Shown here in pieces: positions 56,437 through 64,000 of a DNA stretch of 64,000 nt. Position 1 is the stretch's first letter, and every line of letters begins with the position of its first letter. Made by a program: the position numbers and the translations under genes. The DNA is from Sphingomonas profundi (lineage in GTDB: Bacteria > Pseudomonadota > Alphaproteobacteria > Sphingomonadales > Sphingomonadaceae), in contig NZ_CP046535.1 of NCBI RefSeq assembly GCF_009739515.1, positions 1,240,001 through 1,304,000 of the forward strand, read 5' to 3'. Below the pieces are notes generated by a model that was not told the origin of the DNA, made no database searches, and saw only the letters and a program-made list of their open reading frames with translations.

Positions 56437-57152
56437 GGCGGATGGCGCTGATCCTGCCAGCCGTGCTCGCGGCGTTGCTGCCGGCGGCGGCGCATGCCCA
56501 GGCATCGGCCTGCACCATCCCGGCCAGCCTGCCACGGCCCCGGCCGGAGCCGCCGACGGCCGCGAACCCGCGCCGCATCATGCCGATCGGCCGCTACACG
56601 CTGGCGATCAGCTGGTCGCCCGGCTACTGCCCGGGCAAGGCGGGATCGGCCGAGGATGCGTTCCAGTGCGGCGGCGCGAACGGCCGCTTCGGCTTCACCC
56701 TGCACGGGCTGTGGCCGGATGCGGCGGGCGAATCCTGGCCGCAATATTGCCGCGCGACGCCGCTGGTGCCGGAGCGGGTGGTGCGCGAGATGCTCTGCAC
56801 CACGCCATCGGTGCAGCTGATCCAGCATGAATGGGCCAAGCACGGGACCTGCATGTCGCCCACCCCGCGTGCCTATTTCGCGCAGTCGAGCCGGCTCTAT
56901 CGCGCACTGCGCTTTCCCGACATGCACGCGCTGGCGGCGCGGGACGACGTGACCGCCGGCGACATCGCCGCCGCCTTCGCCGCCAGCAACCGCGGCATCC
57001 GCGAGGATATGGTGCGCGTGACGACCGGCCGTGACGGGCGGCTGGCCGAGCTGTGGCTCTGCCTGGATACGCGGCTGCGCTATACAGGCTGCCCGGCGGT
57101 GGCCGGCGGTGTCGCGCGGACCACGCGGGTGCGGATCACCGATCCCGGCTGA
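56433..57152 (+). CDS. secreted RNase T2-family ribonuclease
   Basis: A 239-residue periplasmic RNase: signal peptide MRRMALILPAVLAALLPAAAHAQA, the two T2 active-site blocks FTLHGLWP (His91) and HEWAKHGTC (His132, Glu133, His137), and several cysteines for disulfides. RNase T2 cleaves single-stranded RNA with broad specificity. It overlaps nadC by 4 nt, so it is co-translated with NAD synthesis genes, an unexpected partner. It converges with and overlaps the DUF4112 gene by 17 nt. Confidence 0.92.
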   Translation: MRRMALILPAVLAALLPAAAHAQASACTIPASLPRPRPEPPTAANPRRIMPIGRYTLAISWSPGYCPGKAGSAEDAFQCGGANGRFGFTLHGLWPDAAGESWPQYCRATPLVPERVVREMLCTTPSVQLIQHEWAKHGTCMSPTPRAYFAQSSRLYRALRFPDMHALAARDDVTAGDIAAAFAASNRGIREDMVRVTTGRDGRLAELWLCLDTRLRYTGCPAVAGGVARTTRVRITDPG

Positions 57153-57588
57153 GCGGCGCGCGCACGGCCTCGCCCTCGATCGTTGCGGTTGCCGGGTGGT
57201 GGCGATCGAGGTGGCGGCGGATGATGCGCAGGTTGCGCGTGTTCGAGCGGAAGAAGAAGTCCGGAATCGCGCCGACGAACGGGATCGCGCCGAGCAGCGA
57301 ATCGACGCCGACATTGCCGGCCATGCGCGCGATCTGCCATCGCGACATGCCGAGGTTGCGCGCCTCCCACACGATCCACGCGCCCATGGCGGTGGTGACG
57401 ACGGTGCCGAGGACGGGCACGAGATCGGCGATCACGTCCAGCCCGATCGGCCGCCTGAGCACCGGCACGACGAACAGGCGTTCGAGCACCCGCTCCATCG
57501 CCTCGACACGGGCGCGCACCGACGCCGGATCGCGGCCCAGCGACAGGCCGGCAGCGATGCTGTCGAACTGGTCGGCCGAAACGCGCAT
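57136..57588 (-). CDS. DUF4112 membrane protein
   Basis: A 150-residue protein with a DUF4112 domain: LRRPIGLDVIADLVPVLGTVVTTAMGAWIVWEARNLGMS and a second hydrophobic NVGVDSLLGAIPFVGAIPDFFFRSNTRN block. Function unknown. Its 3' end overlaps the convergent RNase T2 gene by 17 nt. ATG 57588 has a GGAGGAT ribosome-binding site close upstream. Confidence 0.87.
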   Translation of the reverse strand: MRVSADQFDSIAAGLSLGRDPASVRARVEAMERVLERLFVVPVLRRPIGLDVIADLVPVLGTVVTTAMGAWIVWEARNLGMSRWQIARMAGNVGVDSLLGAIPFVGAIPDFFFRSNTRNLRIIRRHLDRHHPATATIEGEAVRAPLSRDR

Positions 57589-57639
57589 GGCATCCTCCTG
57601 ATTGCGGGAGGGATATAGGAAGCCGATCGCGCGCCCGCA

Positions 57640-59073
57640 TCACTCCGCGCGCAATTGATCGAGCGGGTGGGCGGCGCGGCGATTATCCTGGAAGGCCGGC
57701 AGACGGCGGGACACGAGCGACCAGCGCAGCGGCGCGGCGAGCGGGATGAAGGCGCTGATCTCGGCCAGGCGGGCGTCCGCGTCGGCCAGATGGGCGGCGC
57801 GCTCGACGAGGGTGGGCGCGGTGCGGGCGGCATCGAGCGCGGTATCGGCCTCCAGGCTGCACGCGATCGAGCGGACGCATTCGAAGCGGCGGAGATACCA
57901 GCTGGCGCTGTCTCCGGGCGCGACCGCGTCGAGCAGCGTCAGGTCCGCCTCCTCGCCATCGCCGGCGCGGGTGGCGCCGACGCCGATCGCGGCCCAATCG
58001 GCGGCGACGAGGCGGAAGAGCATGCGGCCACCCGGCCCCGGCGGCACGGCGACGCGCACGACGGGCGCCTCGCCGGACGCGGCCGTCCAGCCGGCCACCG
58101 TTTCGCGCGCGAGCGCGCGGCGCTGATCGAGCGCGGTGTCGATCCAGTCCGGCGTTGCGGGTGCTGGACGATCGGTGAGGGCGAGCGGGACGAGCGTGGC
58201 GATCGGGCGCCAGCCCGCGCCGAACACCGCAGCGAGGCGATTCCGGTCGATCGCCATGGAGAGCGCGCGGCGATTGTCCGCCACGCCGACGAAGCCGCCG
58301 CGCCGGGTGACGGCGAAGCCGAACAGGCCGTTGGTGGGATCGATGTGCAGCGCATCGGCCGGCGGACCGGCGGCGCGCGCGATCGCCAGATCGGCGAAGC
58401 GGCCGCCGAGCACGATGGCGGACCTTCCGGCGGCGAAGCGGGCGACGGCGCTGGCCGCCCGCTCGATGCGCAGGCGCACCTGCGCGCGGGCGAGCGCGGC
58501 CGGCTCCGCCTCCGCCAGACGCGGGTCGGTGGGGCTGAGCAGCATGGCGCCGCCCGCGCGATCGGCGATGCGGAACGGGCCGGTGCCCGCGCCGCGCGCC
58601 AGGATGGCGAGCTCCGGCTGGGCGAGCAGCGGCAGCAGATCGGGCCGCGGGCTGGCGAGGCGGATCTCGATCACCTCCGGCGTCACCGCGACGATCTCGG
58701 CGACGGCGCCGAGCACTGGCTTCAGCGGATTGCGGCTGGTGGGGCCGATCGCCGCGCGCAGCCAGCGGGCGGCCTGCTCCGCGTCGATCGCATCGGTATC
58801 GGTGATGCGGAAGGTGTAATAGAGGCCGTCGTCCGAGACATCCCAGCGGATCGCCAGACCCAGCTCGATCTGACCGGCGGCATCGAAGCGGACGAGGCCC
58901 TGCGCCGTCGTCGCCAGCAGCAGCGCCGAGGCCGGCGCGAGCGGCTTCTGGCTGGGATCGACGATGCGCGGGCTCTCGCCGATCACGCTGGCGACGAGCG
59001 GCCCGTCGTCCGGCGGCGGCGCGCAGGCGGCGAGCGCCAGCAGCGCGGCGAGGGGAAGGCATCGCATCATCAT
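57640..59073 (-). CDS. extracellular solute-binding lipoprotein (family 5), second of a pair
   Basis: A 477-residue lipoprotein: [17 protein letters not shown] lipobox, then a family 5 (peptide/nickel-type) binding protein with an N-terminal [50 protein letters not shown] and a C-terminal [23 protein letters not shown] 59073 overlaps the upstream SBP stop by 4 nt (ATGA). It is shorter than its partner. There is no permease or ATPase next to it. Confidence 0.82.
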   Translation of the reverse strand: MMMRCLPLAALLALAACAPPPDDGPLVASVIGESPRIVDPSQKPLAPASALLLATTAQGLVRFDAAGQIELGLAIRWDVSDDGLYYTFRITDTDAIDAEQAARWLRAAIGPTSRNPLKPVLGAVAEIVAVTPEVIEIRLASPRPDLLPLLAQPELAILARGAGTGPFRIADRAGGAMLLSPTDPRLAEAEPAALARAQVRLRIERAASAVARFAAGRSAIVLGGRFADLAIARAAGPPADALHIDPTNGLFGFAVTRRGGFVGVADNRRALSMAIDRNRLAAVFGAGWRPIATLVPLALTDRPAPATPDWIDTALDQRRALARETVAGWTAASGEAPVVRVAVPPGPGGRMLFRLVAADWAAIGVGATRAGDGEEADLTLLDAVAPGDSASWYLRRFECVRSIACSLEADTALDAARTAPTLVERAAHLADADARLAEISAFIPLAAPLRWSLVSRRLPAFQDNRRAAHPLDQLRAE

Positions 59074-60662
59074 CGGTCCAGGCCCAGGGTCCGGCTCGGA
59101 TGTACGTTCGCCGGATTGTCCCGCCAACCCGTCACGTGGCGGGAGACGAGCGCGCGGCTGACGTAGAAGTAGAGCGGCAGGATGGGCGCATCGTCGATCA
59201 GGATCGCCTCTGCCCGGCGCATCGCGGCGGCGCGCGGCGCGGCGCGGGGCTCGGCCATAGCGGCGTCCAGCGCGGCGTCGAAGCGGGCGCTGGCATAGCC
59301 CGAATAGTTGATCGGGCCGGCATCCGAGCGGTGGACGACGAGGAAATTCTCCGGCGCGGCGAGGTCCGCGATCCAGCCGGAGCGGGCGAGCGCGAAGTCG
59401 CCGCTGCGCAGGCTGGCGAAGTGCAGGGTCGCCTCGCTGTTCAGCAGCCGCGCCTCCACGCCCAGCGGGCGCCACATGGCGGCGAGTGCGATGGCGACGC
59501 GGCGGTGATCGGCATCGCTGTTGAACCGCAGATCGAAGACGAGCGGGCGCGCCGGGCCGTAGCCGGCGGCGGCCAGCAACGCGCGGGCGGCATCGAGGCG
59601 GCGGGCGGCCGGCCAGTCCGCCCACAGCGGGCGGAAGGCGTGCAGCCCGCCGGTCCCCGCCGGCACGACGCCCCACGCCGGCGGGTTGCCCACGCCGAGC
59701 AGCGGCCCGGCGATCCAGCGCCGATCGACCGCCAGGCTGAGCGCAGGGCGGACGCGGACATCGTCGAACGGCGGGCGGCGCAGGTTGAAGGCGTAGTAGA
59801 AGCTGCCGCGATAGGGGGCGAGGTGCGCCGCCCCCGGCCGATGCGCGCGCAGCCACGGCAGGCGGGTGGCGGGCAGGTCGCTCGTCACGTCGGCGGCGCC
59901 GGCGGCGAACTGGCGCAGCATCGTCAGCCTGTCCTCCACCGGCCGCCACTCGACCGCTGCGATCTTCGCCTCGGCCGGGCGGCGCGGGTTCCGCTCCAGC
60001 CGGATGCTGTCGTGCAGCGCCCAGCGGACGAGGCGGTAGGGGCCGGAAGCGACGATCGGCCGGTCGCGCGTCCAGCCGCCGCCGCCGACGGCGGCGATGC
60101 GGTGCAGCGGCAGCGCGGCGATGGCCGGGTGGGCGAGCAGTTCCGGCAGGGCCGGGAAGGGGTGGCGCAGGGTGACGCGCACTGCCTCACCCTCCGCCGC
60201 CATCTCCGCCACCGGCGCGAACAGCGGCGCGTGCGGCGAGGCGGTGGCGGGATCGCGCAGCCGGCGGAAGGTGCCGGCGAAGGTGGCTGGCGTGATCGGC
60301 ACACCGTCCGAGAAAGCGAGGCCGGGCCGGAGCGGAAAGCGCCAGACGAGGCCGTCCGCCGACACGCTCCAGCCGGTCGCCAGGCCGGGTTCGGCGGTGC
60401 CCTGCGCGGTGAAGCGGGTGAGGCCCTCGAACTGGTCGGCGGCGACGCGGATGGAGGCGAGATCGGAGACGGTCTGCGGATCGAGGCCCTTCGCCTCGTC
60501 GTCCGTGAGGCGTACGAGGGTGGCGCCGTCCCGCGCCCGCTCCGCCTGCGGCGAGCAGGCGACGGCGAGCAGGGGCGCGAGGACGAGGAGGATTCGCCCG
60601 AGGGAGGAGCCGGGACCGTGAAGCCGCGTGCCGGCGGGCCTGCGGAACGGGACGCCCCCCAC
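59070..60662 (-). CDS. extracellular solute-binding lipoprotein (family 5), first of a pair
   Basis: A 530-residue family 5 binding lipoprotein: a long leader ending [16 protein letters not shown] (lipobox), [60 protein letters not shown] and a C-terminal [27 protein letters not shown]. No ATG/GTG lies close to the lipobox; GTG 60662 is the nearest plausible start, with ATG further up inside a repeat. It is coupled to the second SBP by a 4-nt overlap. No transporter membrane genes are adjacent. Confidence 0.8.
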   Translation of the reverse strand: MGGVPFRRPAGTRLHGPGSSLGRILLVLAPLLAVACSPQAERARDGATLVRLTDDEAKGLDPQTVSDLASIRVAADQFEGLTRFTAQGTAEPGLATGWSVSADGLVWRFPLRPGLAFSDGVPITPATFAGTFRRLRDPATASPHAPLFAPVAEMAAEGEAVRVTLRHPFPALPELLAHPAIAALPLHRIAAVGGGGWTRDRPIVASGPYRLVRWALHDSIRLERNPRRPAEAKIAAVEWRPVEDRLTMLRQFAAGAADVTSDLPATRLPWLRAHRPGAAHLAPYRGSFYYAFNLRRPPFDDVRVRPALSLAVDRRWIAGPLLGVGNPPAWGVVPAGTGGLHAFRPLWADWPAARRLDAARALLAAAGYGPARPLVFDLRFNSDADHRRVAIALAAMWRPLGVEARLLNSEATLHFASLRSGDFALARSGWIADLAAPENFLVVHRSDAGPINYSGYASARFDAALDAAMAEPRAAPRAAAMRRAEAILIDDAPILPLYFYVSRALVSRHVTGWRDNPANVHPSRTLGLDR

Positions 60663-61122
60663 GCCGGCGACACCCTGACGAAGCGGGAGTCTCGAACCGA
60701 GTTCGCTGATATCCCATTCAAGCATGTCGTCCGTCATCCTGAACTCGTTTCAGGATCCATGCACGCGGCCAGTTGCTCGCGAGGCTGCACGATGCCGCCA
60801 TGTCTCGCCTGGACTCTGAAGCACGTTCAGGTTGATGGCTCGGCTGGATCGACATTGAACGGATCAGGTCGATTCTACTCGCGCTTTATGCAAACCGTTC
60901 ATCCTGAGGAGCCATTGAGCGTGTCGAAATGGCGTCTCGAAGGACATAAGAGGTCCTTCGGGACGGGTCTTCGCCTCCGCTCAGCCCCTCCTCAGGATGA
61001 GCGGACATGCCGAGAGCTGAACCTCGATCCGGCCGAGTGGTGCCGCCAGCGCCCGCTTGCCCGGCAGGCGTGGAACGGAGATGGCGGCGGAGGCGGGGAG
61101 GCCGGTCCGCCGTGCCACCCGG
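60663..61122. repeat. 460-nt intergenic region with REP-like palindromes
   Basis: I find no gene here. It contains the hairpin ATCCTGAA-CTCGT-TTCAGGAT 60736-60756, and a larger element framed by TCATCCTGAGGAG 60899-60911 and CTCCTCAGGATGA 60988-61000 (13-bp perfect inverted arms) with an inner stem GTCTCGAAGGAC 60934-60945 / GTCCTTCGGGAC 60953-60964. This is the kind of structured repeat found between genes in sphingomonads. It separates the SBP pair from the DAHP synthase gene. Confidence 0.6.
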
Positions 61123-62496
61123 TCAGGCCGCCGCCTTCTCGCGCTCGCGCATCTCCTGATTAAGCATCTCGGCCAGGAGGAAGGCGAGTTCGATCGACTG
61201 GCCGGCGTTGAGGCGCGGATCGCAGTGGGTGTGATAGCGATCGGCCAGCCCCTGCTCGGTGATGTCGATCGCGCCGCCGGTGCATTCGGTGACGTTCTGG
61301 CCGGTCATCTCGGCGTGGATGCCGCCGCCGTGCGTGCCTTCGGCGCGGTGGACGGCGAAGAAGCCGCGCACCTCGGCCAGGATACGCTCGAACGGGCGCG
61401 TCTTGTAGCCGTTGGCGGCCTTCACCACGTTGCCGTGCATCGGATCGCACGACCAGACGACCGGCCGCCCCTCCCGCTTTACCGCGCGGACGAGGGCGGG
61501 CAGGTGCTTCTCGATCTTGTCGTGGCCGTAGCGGGTGATCAGCGTGATGCGGCCCGGCTGACGCGCCGGATCCAGCGTGTCGAGCATGCGCAGCAGCGCG
61601 TCCGGCTCAAGGCTGGGGCCGCACTTCAGGCCGATCGGGTTGCCGATGCCGCGCAGATACTCGACATGCGCCGATCCTTCGAAGCGGGTGCGATCGCCGA
61701 TCCAGAGGAAGTGGGCGGACGTATCGTACCAGCCGCCGGTCAGCGAATCCTGGCGGGTCAGCGCCTGCTCGTAGGGCAGCAGCAGCGCCTCGTGGCTGGT
61801 GTAGAAGTGGGTGGCGTTCAGCTGCGGCACGGTTTCCGGGTTGATGCCGCAGGCGGCCATGAAATCCAGCGCGTCGCCGATCCGATCGGCGACGGCCTGA
61901 TATTGCGCGGCCCACGGGCTGCGGCCCATGAAGTCGAGCGTCCACGCGTGGACCTGATGGAGGTTGGCATAGCCGCCTTGCGCGAAGGCGCGCAGCAGGT
62001 TCAGCGTGGCGGCGGACTGGTTGTAGGCGCGGATCATGCGCTGCGGATCGGGCACGCGGCCGGCGGCGGCGAAATCGATGTCGTTGATGATGTCGCCGCG
62101 GTAGCTGGGCAGGCTGACGCCATCTATCTCCTCGGTGTTGGCCGAGCGCGGCTTGGCGAACTGGCCGGCCATGCGCCCCACCTTCACGATCGGCAGCTTG
62201 GAGGCGTAGGTGAGCACCACCGCCATCTGCAGGATGACGCGGAAGGTGTCGCGGATGGTGTTGGGGTGGAACTCGGCGAAGCTCTCCGCGCAGTCGCCGC
62301 CCTGGAGGAGGAACGCCTTGCCGGCCGAGACCTGCGCCAGTTCCGCCCGCAGCGCCCGCGCCTCGCCGGCGAAGACCAGCGGCGGATAGTGGGCGAGTTC
62401 GGCGGTGGCGCGGTCCAGCGCCGCGCGATCGGCATAGTCGGGCAGCTGCCGGGCCTCATGTGCCATCCAGCTGTCGGGCGTCCAGTTGCTTGCCAT
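61123..62496 (-). CDS. aroG: class II 3-deoxy-7-phosphoheptulonate synthase
   Basis: Condenses PEP and erythrose 4-phosphate, the first step of the shikimate pathway. It is 457 residues long of the plant/Mycobacterium-like class II type: [42 protein letters not shown]-type block, [13 protein letters not shown] and [21 protein letters not shown] with metal ligands. ATG 62496 overlaps the wecB stop by one base (TGATG). Feeds tryptophan synthesis, whose genes lie at 9-12 kb. Confidence 0.93.
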   Translation of the reverse strand: MASNWTPDSWMAHEARQLPDYADRAALDRATAELAHYPPLVFAGEARALRAELAQVSAGKAFLLQGGDCAESFAEFHPNTIRDTFRVILQMAVVLTYASKLPIVKVGRMAGQFAKPRSANTEEIDGVSLPSYRGDIINDIDFAAAGRVPDPQRMIRAYNQSAATLNLLRAFAQGGYANLHQVHAWTLDFMGRSPWAAQYQAVADRIGDALDFMAACGINPETVPQLNATHFYTSHEALLLPYEQALTRQDSLTGGWYDTSAHFLWIGDRTRFEGSAHVEYLRGIGNPIGLKCGPSLEPDALLRMLDTLDPARQPGRITLITRYGHDKIEKHLPALVRAVKREGRPVVWSCDPMHGNVVKAANGYKTRPFERILAEVRGFFAVHRAEGTHGGGIHAEMTGQNVTECTGGAIDITEQGLADRYHTHCDPRLNAGQSIELAFLLAEMLNQEMREREKAAA

Positions 62497-63683
62497 CACT
62501 CTTGTCCTTTCGCCGCGCTCCCTTGGGCGAGGGGGCGGGCGATGGCAAGGGTTGAGGCGGGGGTGGCGACGGCGAGCGCTCCTGCCGACCGTGCGGCATG
62601 CCAGTCCTCGATCGCGTCGAGGATGCGCTCGGCGGCGTCGCCGCGACCATAGGGAAAGGCGGGCCGGGCCATGGCGGCATGGGCGGCGGGATCGTCCAGG
62701 ATCGCCTCGGCCGCCGCCAGGATGCGCGCGGGATCTGTGCCGACGAGCCGCGCATTGCCGCTCTCCAGCACCTCCGGCCGCTCGCTATTCTCGCGCAGCA
62801 CGAGCAGCGGCACGCCCAGCGCCGGCGCCTCCTCCTGCACGCCGCCCGAGTCGGACAGGATCAGGTGGGCGCGCGCCATCAGCCGCACCATCGCCGGATA
62901 ATCGAGCGCGGGCGGCAAATCGATCCGCGCGCAGCCGGACAGGGCGGCCAGGATCTGCGCCTGCACCGCCGGGTTCGGGTGGACCGGCAGCACGATATCG
63001 ACATCCGGCCGGCGCGCGAGCGCGCGAAGGGCGGCGCAGATGCCGGCGATGCCTGCGCCGATATTCTCGCGGCGGTGGGTCGTCGCCAGGATCAGGCGGC
63101 GCGCGCCGGGGCGGATGGCGGGCGCGGGCGGGCGGGCGTGGATCGCCAGCAGCGCATCGATGCCGGTGTTGCCGGTGACGGCGACCTCACCGGCGATGCC
63201 GGGCTCCCCCGCCAGGTTCGCCGCCGCGCCATGGGTCGGCGCGAACAGAAGGGTCGCGAGCGCATCGATCTCGACGCGGTTGCGCTCCTCCGGCCAGGGC
63301 GATGCCATGTCGCCGGAGCGCAGGCCCGCCTCGATATGGCCGACCGGCACGCCGAGCGCGTAAGCGGCGCGGGCGGCCGCCCACGCGCTGGTGGTGTCGC
63401 CCTGCACCAGCAGCACGTGCGGGCGCACATCGGCAATGGCCCGCGCGACGCCTTCGCCGACCAGCGCGGCCAGCGCCTCGATCGACTGGCCCTGCACCAG
63501 CAGCCGCATGTCCGCATCGGCCGCGACGTGAAACGCGGCCAGCGCATCGTGGAACAGCGCGCCGTGCTGGCCGGTCGCGACGAGCCGGTGATCGATCCCC
63601 GGCCGGGCGGCGGCGGCGAGCGCCAAGGGCGCGAGCTTGATCGCTTCCGGCCGGGTGCCGGCGATCGTCAGCAGGCGCAGCAT
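62496..63683 (-). CDS. wecB: non-hydrolysing UDP-N-acetylglucosamine 2-epimerase
   Basis: Interconverts UDP-GlcNAc and UDP-ManNAc for surface polysaccharides. It is 395 residues long: [82 protein letters not shown] and [34 protein letters not shown] 63683 is the family start. It is coupled to the DAHP synthase by stop-start overlap, an odd pairing. No other polysaccharide genes are visible. Confidence 0.93.
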   Translation of the reverse strand: MLRLLTIAGTRPEAIKLAPLALAAAARPGIDHRLVATGQHGALFHDALAAFHVAADADMRLLVQGQSIEALAALVGEGVARAIADVRPHVLLVQGDTTSAWAAARAAYALGVPVGHIEAGLRSGDMASPWPEERNRVEIDALATLLFAPTHGAAANLAGEPGIAGEVAVTGNTGIDALLAIHARPPAPAIRPGARRLILATTHRRENIGAGIAGICAALRALARRPDVDIVLPVHPNPAVQAQILAALSGCARIDLPPALDYPAMVRLMARAHLILSDSGGVQEEAPALGVPLLVLRENSERPEVLESGNARLVGTDPARILAAAEAILDDPAAHAAMARPAFPYGRGDAAERILDAIEDWHAARSAGALAVATPASTLAIARPLAQGSAAKGQE

Positions 63684-63692
63684 CGCGGGCGG

Positions 63693-64000
63693 TCAGGCCC
63701 CCGGTACGCCGAGCGCGCGTGCGCCTTCGGCAAGCTTCGCCTGTGCCGCCTTGTCGGCGGGGAAGGCGGCGGTGCCGTCACGCAGCGCCTGGGTGGCGGC
63801 GGCGCGATCGCCCAGCACCATGCGGGCGCGCATCAGCCGCAGCCAGCCGTCCGCGTCCGCCGGGTTCGCCTTCAGCTTGGCCGCGAGCGAGTCGACCATG
63901 CCGCGCACCATCGCATCCTGCTGGCCGGGCGGCAGCGCGGAGGCGGCGGACATCTGCTCCCGCGTGGGGCCTGGGATCGCGTCGGTCGCGGCGTTCGGCC
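63693..64000 (-). CDS. ccmI: CcmI/CycH-like cytochrome c biogenesis TPR protein, C-terminal part
   Basis: The gene enters from the right edge; about 100 codons are visible. They read AATDAIPGPTREQMSAASALPPGQQDAMVRGMVDSLAAKLKANP then TPR-like ADADGWLRLMRARMVLGDRAAATQALRDGTAAFPADKAAQAKLAEGA, which matches the C-terminal end of CcmI, the apocytochrome c chaperone of System I. The stop is at 63693, 9 nt upstream of wecB. The N-terminal membrane part lies outside the window, so the name is tentative. Confidence 0.7.
   Translation of the reverse strand, partial: PNAATDAIPGPTREQMSAASALPPGQQDAMVRGMVDSLAAKLKANPADADGWLRLMRARMVLGDRAAATQALRDGTAAFPADKAAQAKLAEGARALGVPGA

Noticed and set aside
59100-61163. 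687-codon plus-strand frame over the SBP genes and repeat region
   Set aside because: Runs antisense through two recognisable lipoprotein genes and into palindromic DNA.

Overview
The window is high-GC (roughly 70 % by eye), densely packed chromosomal DNA that looks like a sphingomonad (Alphaproteobacteria, Sphingomonas or a close relative). This rests on the trpF-trpB-trpA-accD-folC gene order, a CckA-type hybrid kinase, a GTTC-N7-GTTC LexA box before recA, a PEPxxWA-CTERM protein, and DUF1476 next to BolA and a CGFS glutaredoxin. I see no rRNA, tRNA, tmRNA, CRISPR array, insertion sequence, integrase or phage gene. Almost everything is core metabolism and information processing, with a few accessory genes between operons.

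Layout. 1-9857: start of a UvrD-type helicase (cut by the window edge), two small orphans, rsmD behind an apparently frameshifted pseudouridine synthase, a DAACS symporter, a lone receiver protein, an AmpG-like permease, and a Cys-rich protein behind a Fur-like palindrome. 6849-12982 (minus): lapA-like, pyrF, trpF, trpB, trpA, accD, folC, probably one transcription unit broken by hairpin-rich gaps. 13059-17202 (minus): a large patatin-related protein, purN, purM. 17265-22912 (plus): DUF2066 protein, HdaA, ppk1, ppx. 22931-24405 (minus): I78 inhibitor lipoprotein and rnd. 24500-28037 (plus): aspS, a PPK2-family kinase and an NAD-dependent epimerase. 28155-28712 is a low-GC secreted orphan. 28826-31377 (minus): greB-like factor and a soluble lytic transglycosylase. 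31484-36350 (plus): dapA, a PEP-CTERM protein, smpB, DUF2062 protein, M13 metallopeptidase. 36628-40601: cckA, a single-domain receiver, and recA behind an SOS box. 40766-46949: GST, a small secreted protein, alaS, a serine beta-lactamase-like hydrolase, a YciI-like protein. 47093-51475: leuC, GFA protein, leuD, quinone oxidoreductase, DUF1476, BolA, Grx4, tightly overlapped. 51489-52661 (minus) is an orphan glycosyltransferase. 52996-57152 (plus): MBL-fold hydrolase, DUF4230 protein, nadA, nadC, RNase T2. 57136-64000 (minus): DUF4112 protein, two tandem substrate-binding lipoproteins without a transporter, class II DAHP synthase, wecB, and the C-terminus of a CcmI-like protein.

How the genes work together. 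Several units form coherent modules: Trp and fatty-acid/folate supply (trpFBA-accD-folC), purine synthesis (purMN), polyphosphate making, breakdown and use (ppk1, ppx, ppk2), cell-cycle and replication control (hdaA, cckA plus receiver), SOS (recA), leucine synthesis coupled by ATGA/GTGA junctions to thiol/iron-sulfur proteins (GFA, BolA, Grx4), and de novo NAD (nadA, nadC, with no nadB here).

The window is mostly ordinary. I do not see a convincing undescribed defence or mobile system. The items most worth a second look are the frameshift in the pseudouridine synthase, the Fur-like palindrome before the CCC-motif protein, the Walker A lysine replaced in HdaA, the GFA gene spliced between leuC and leuD, the low-GC secreted orphan, the tandem solute-binding lipoproteins, and several palindromic intergenic repeats.
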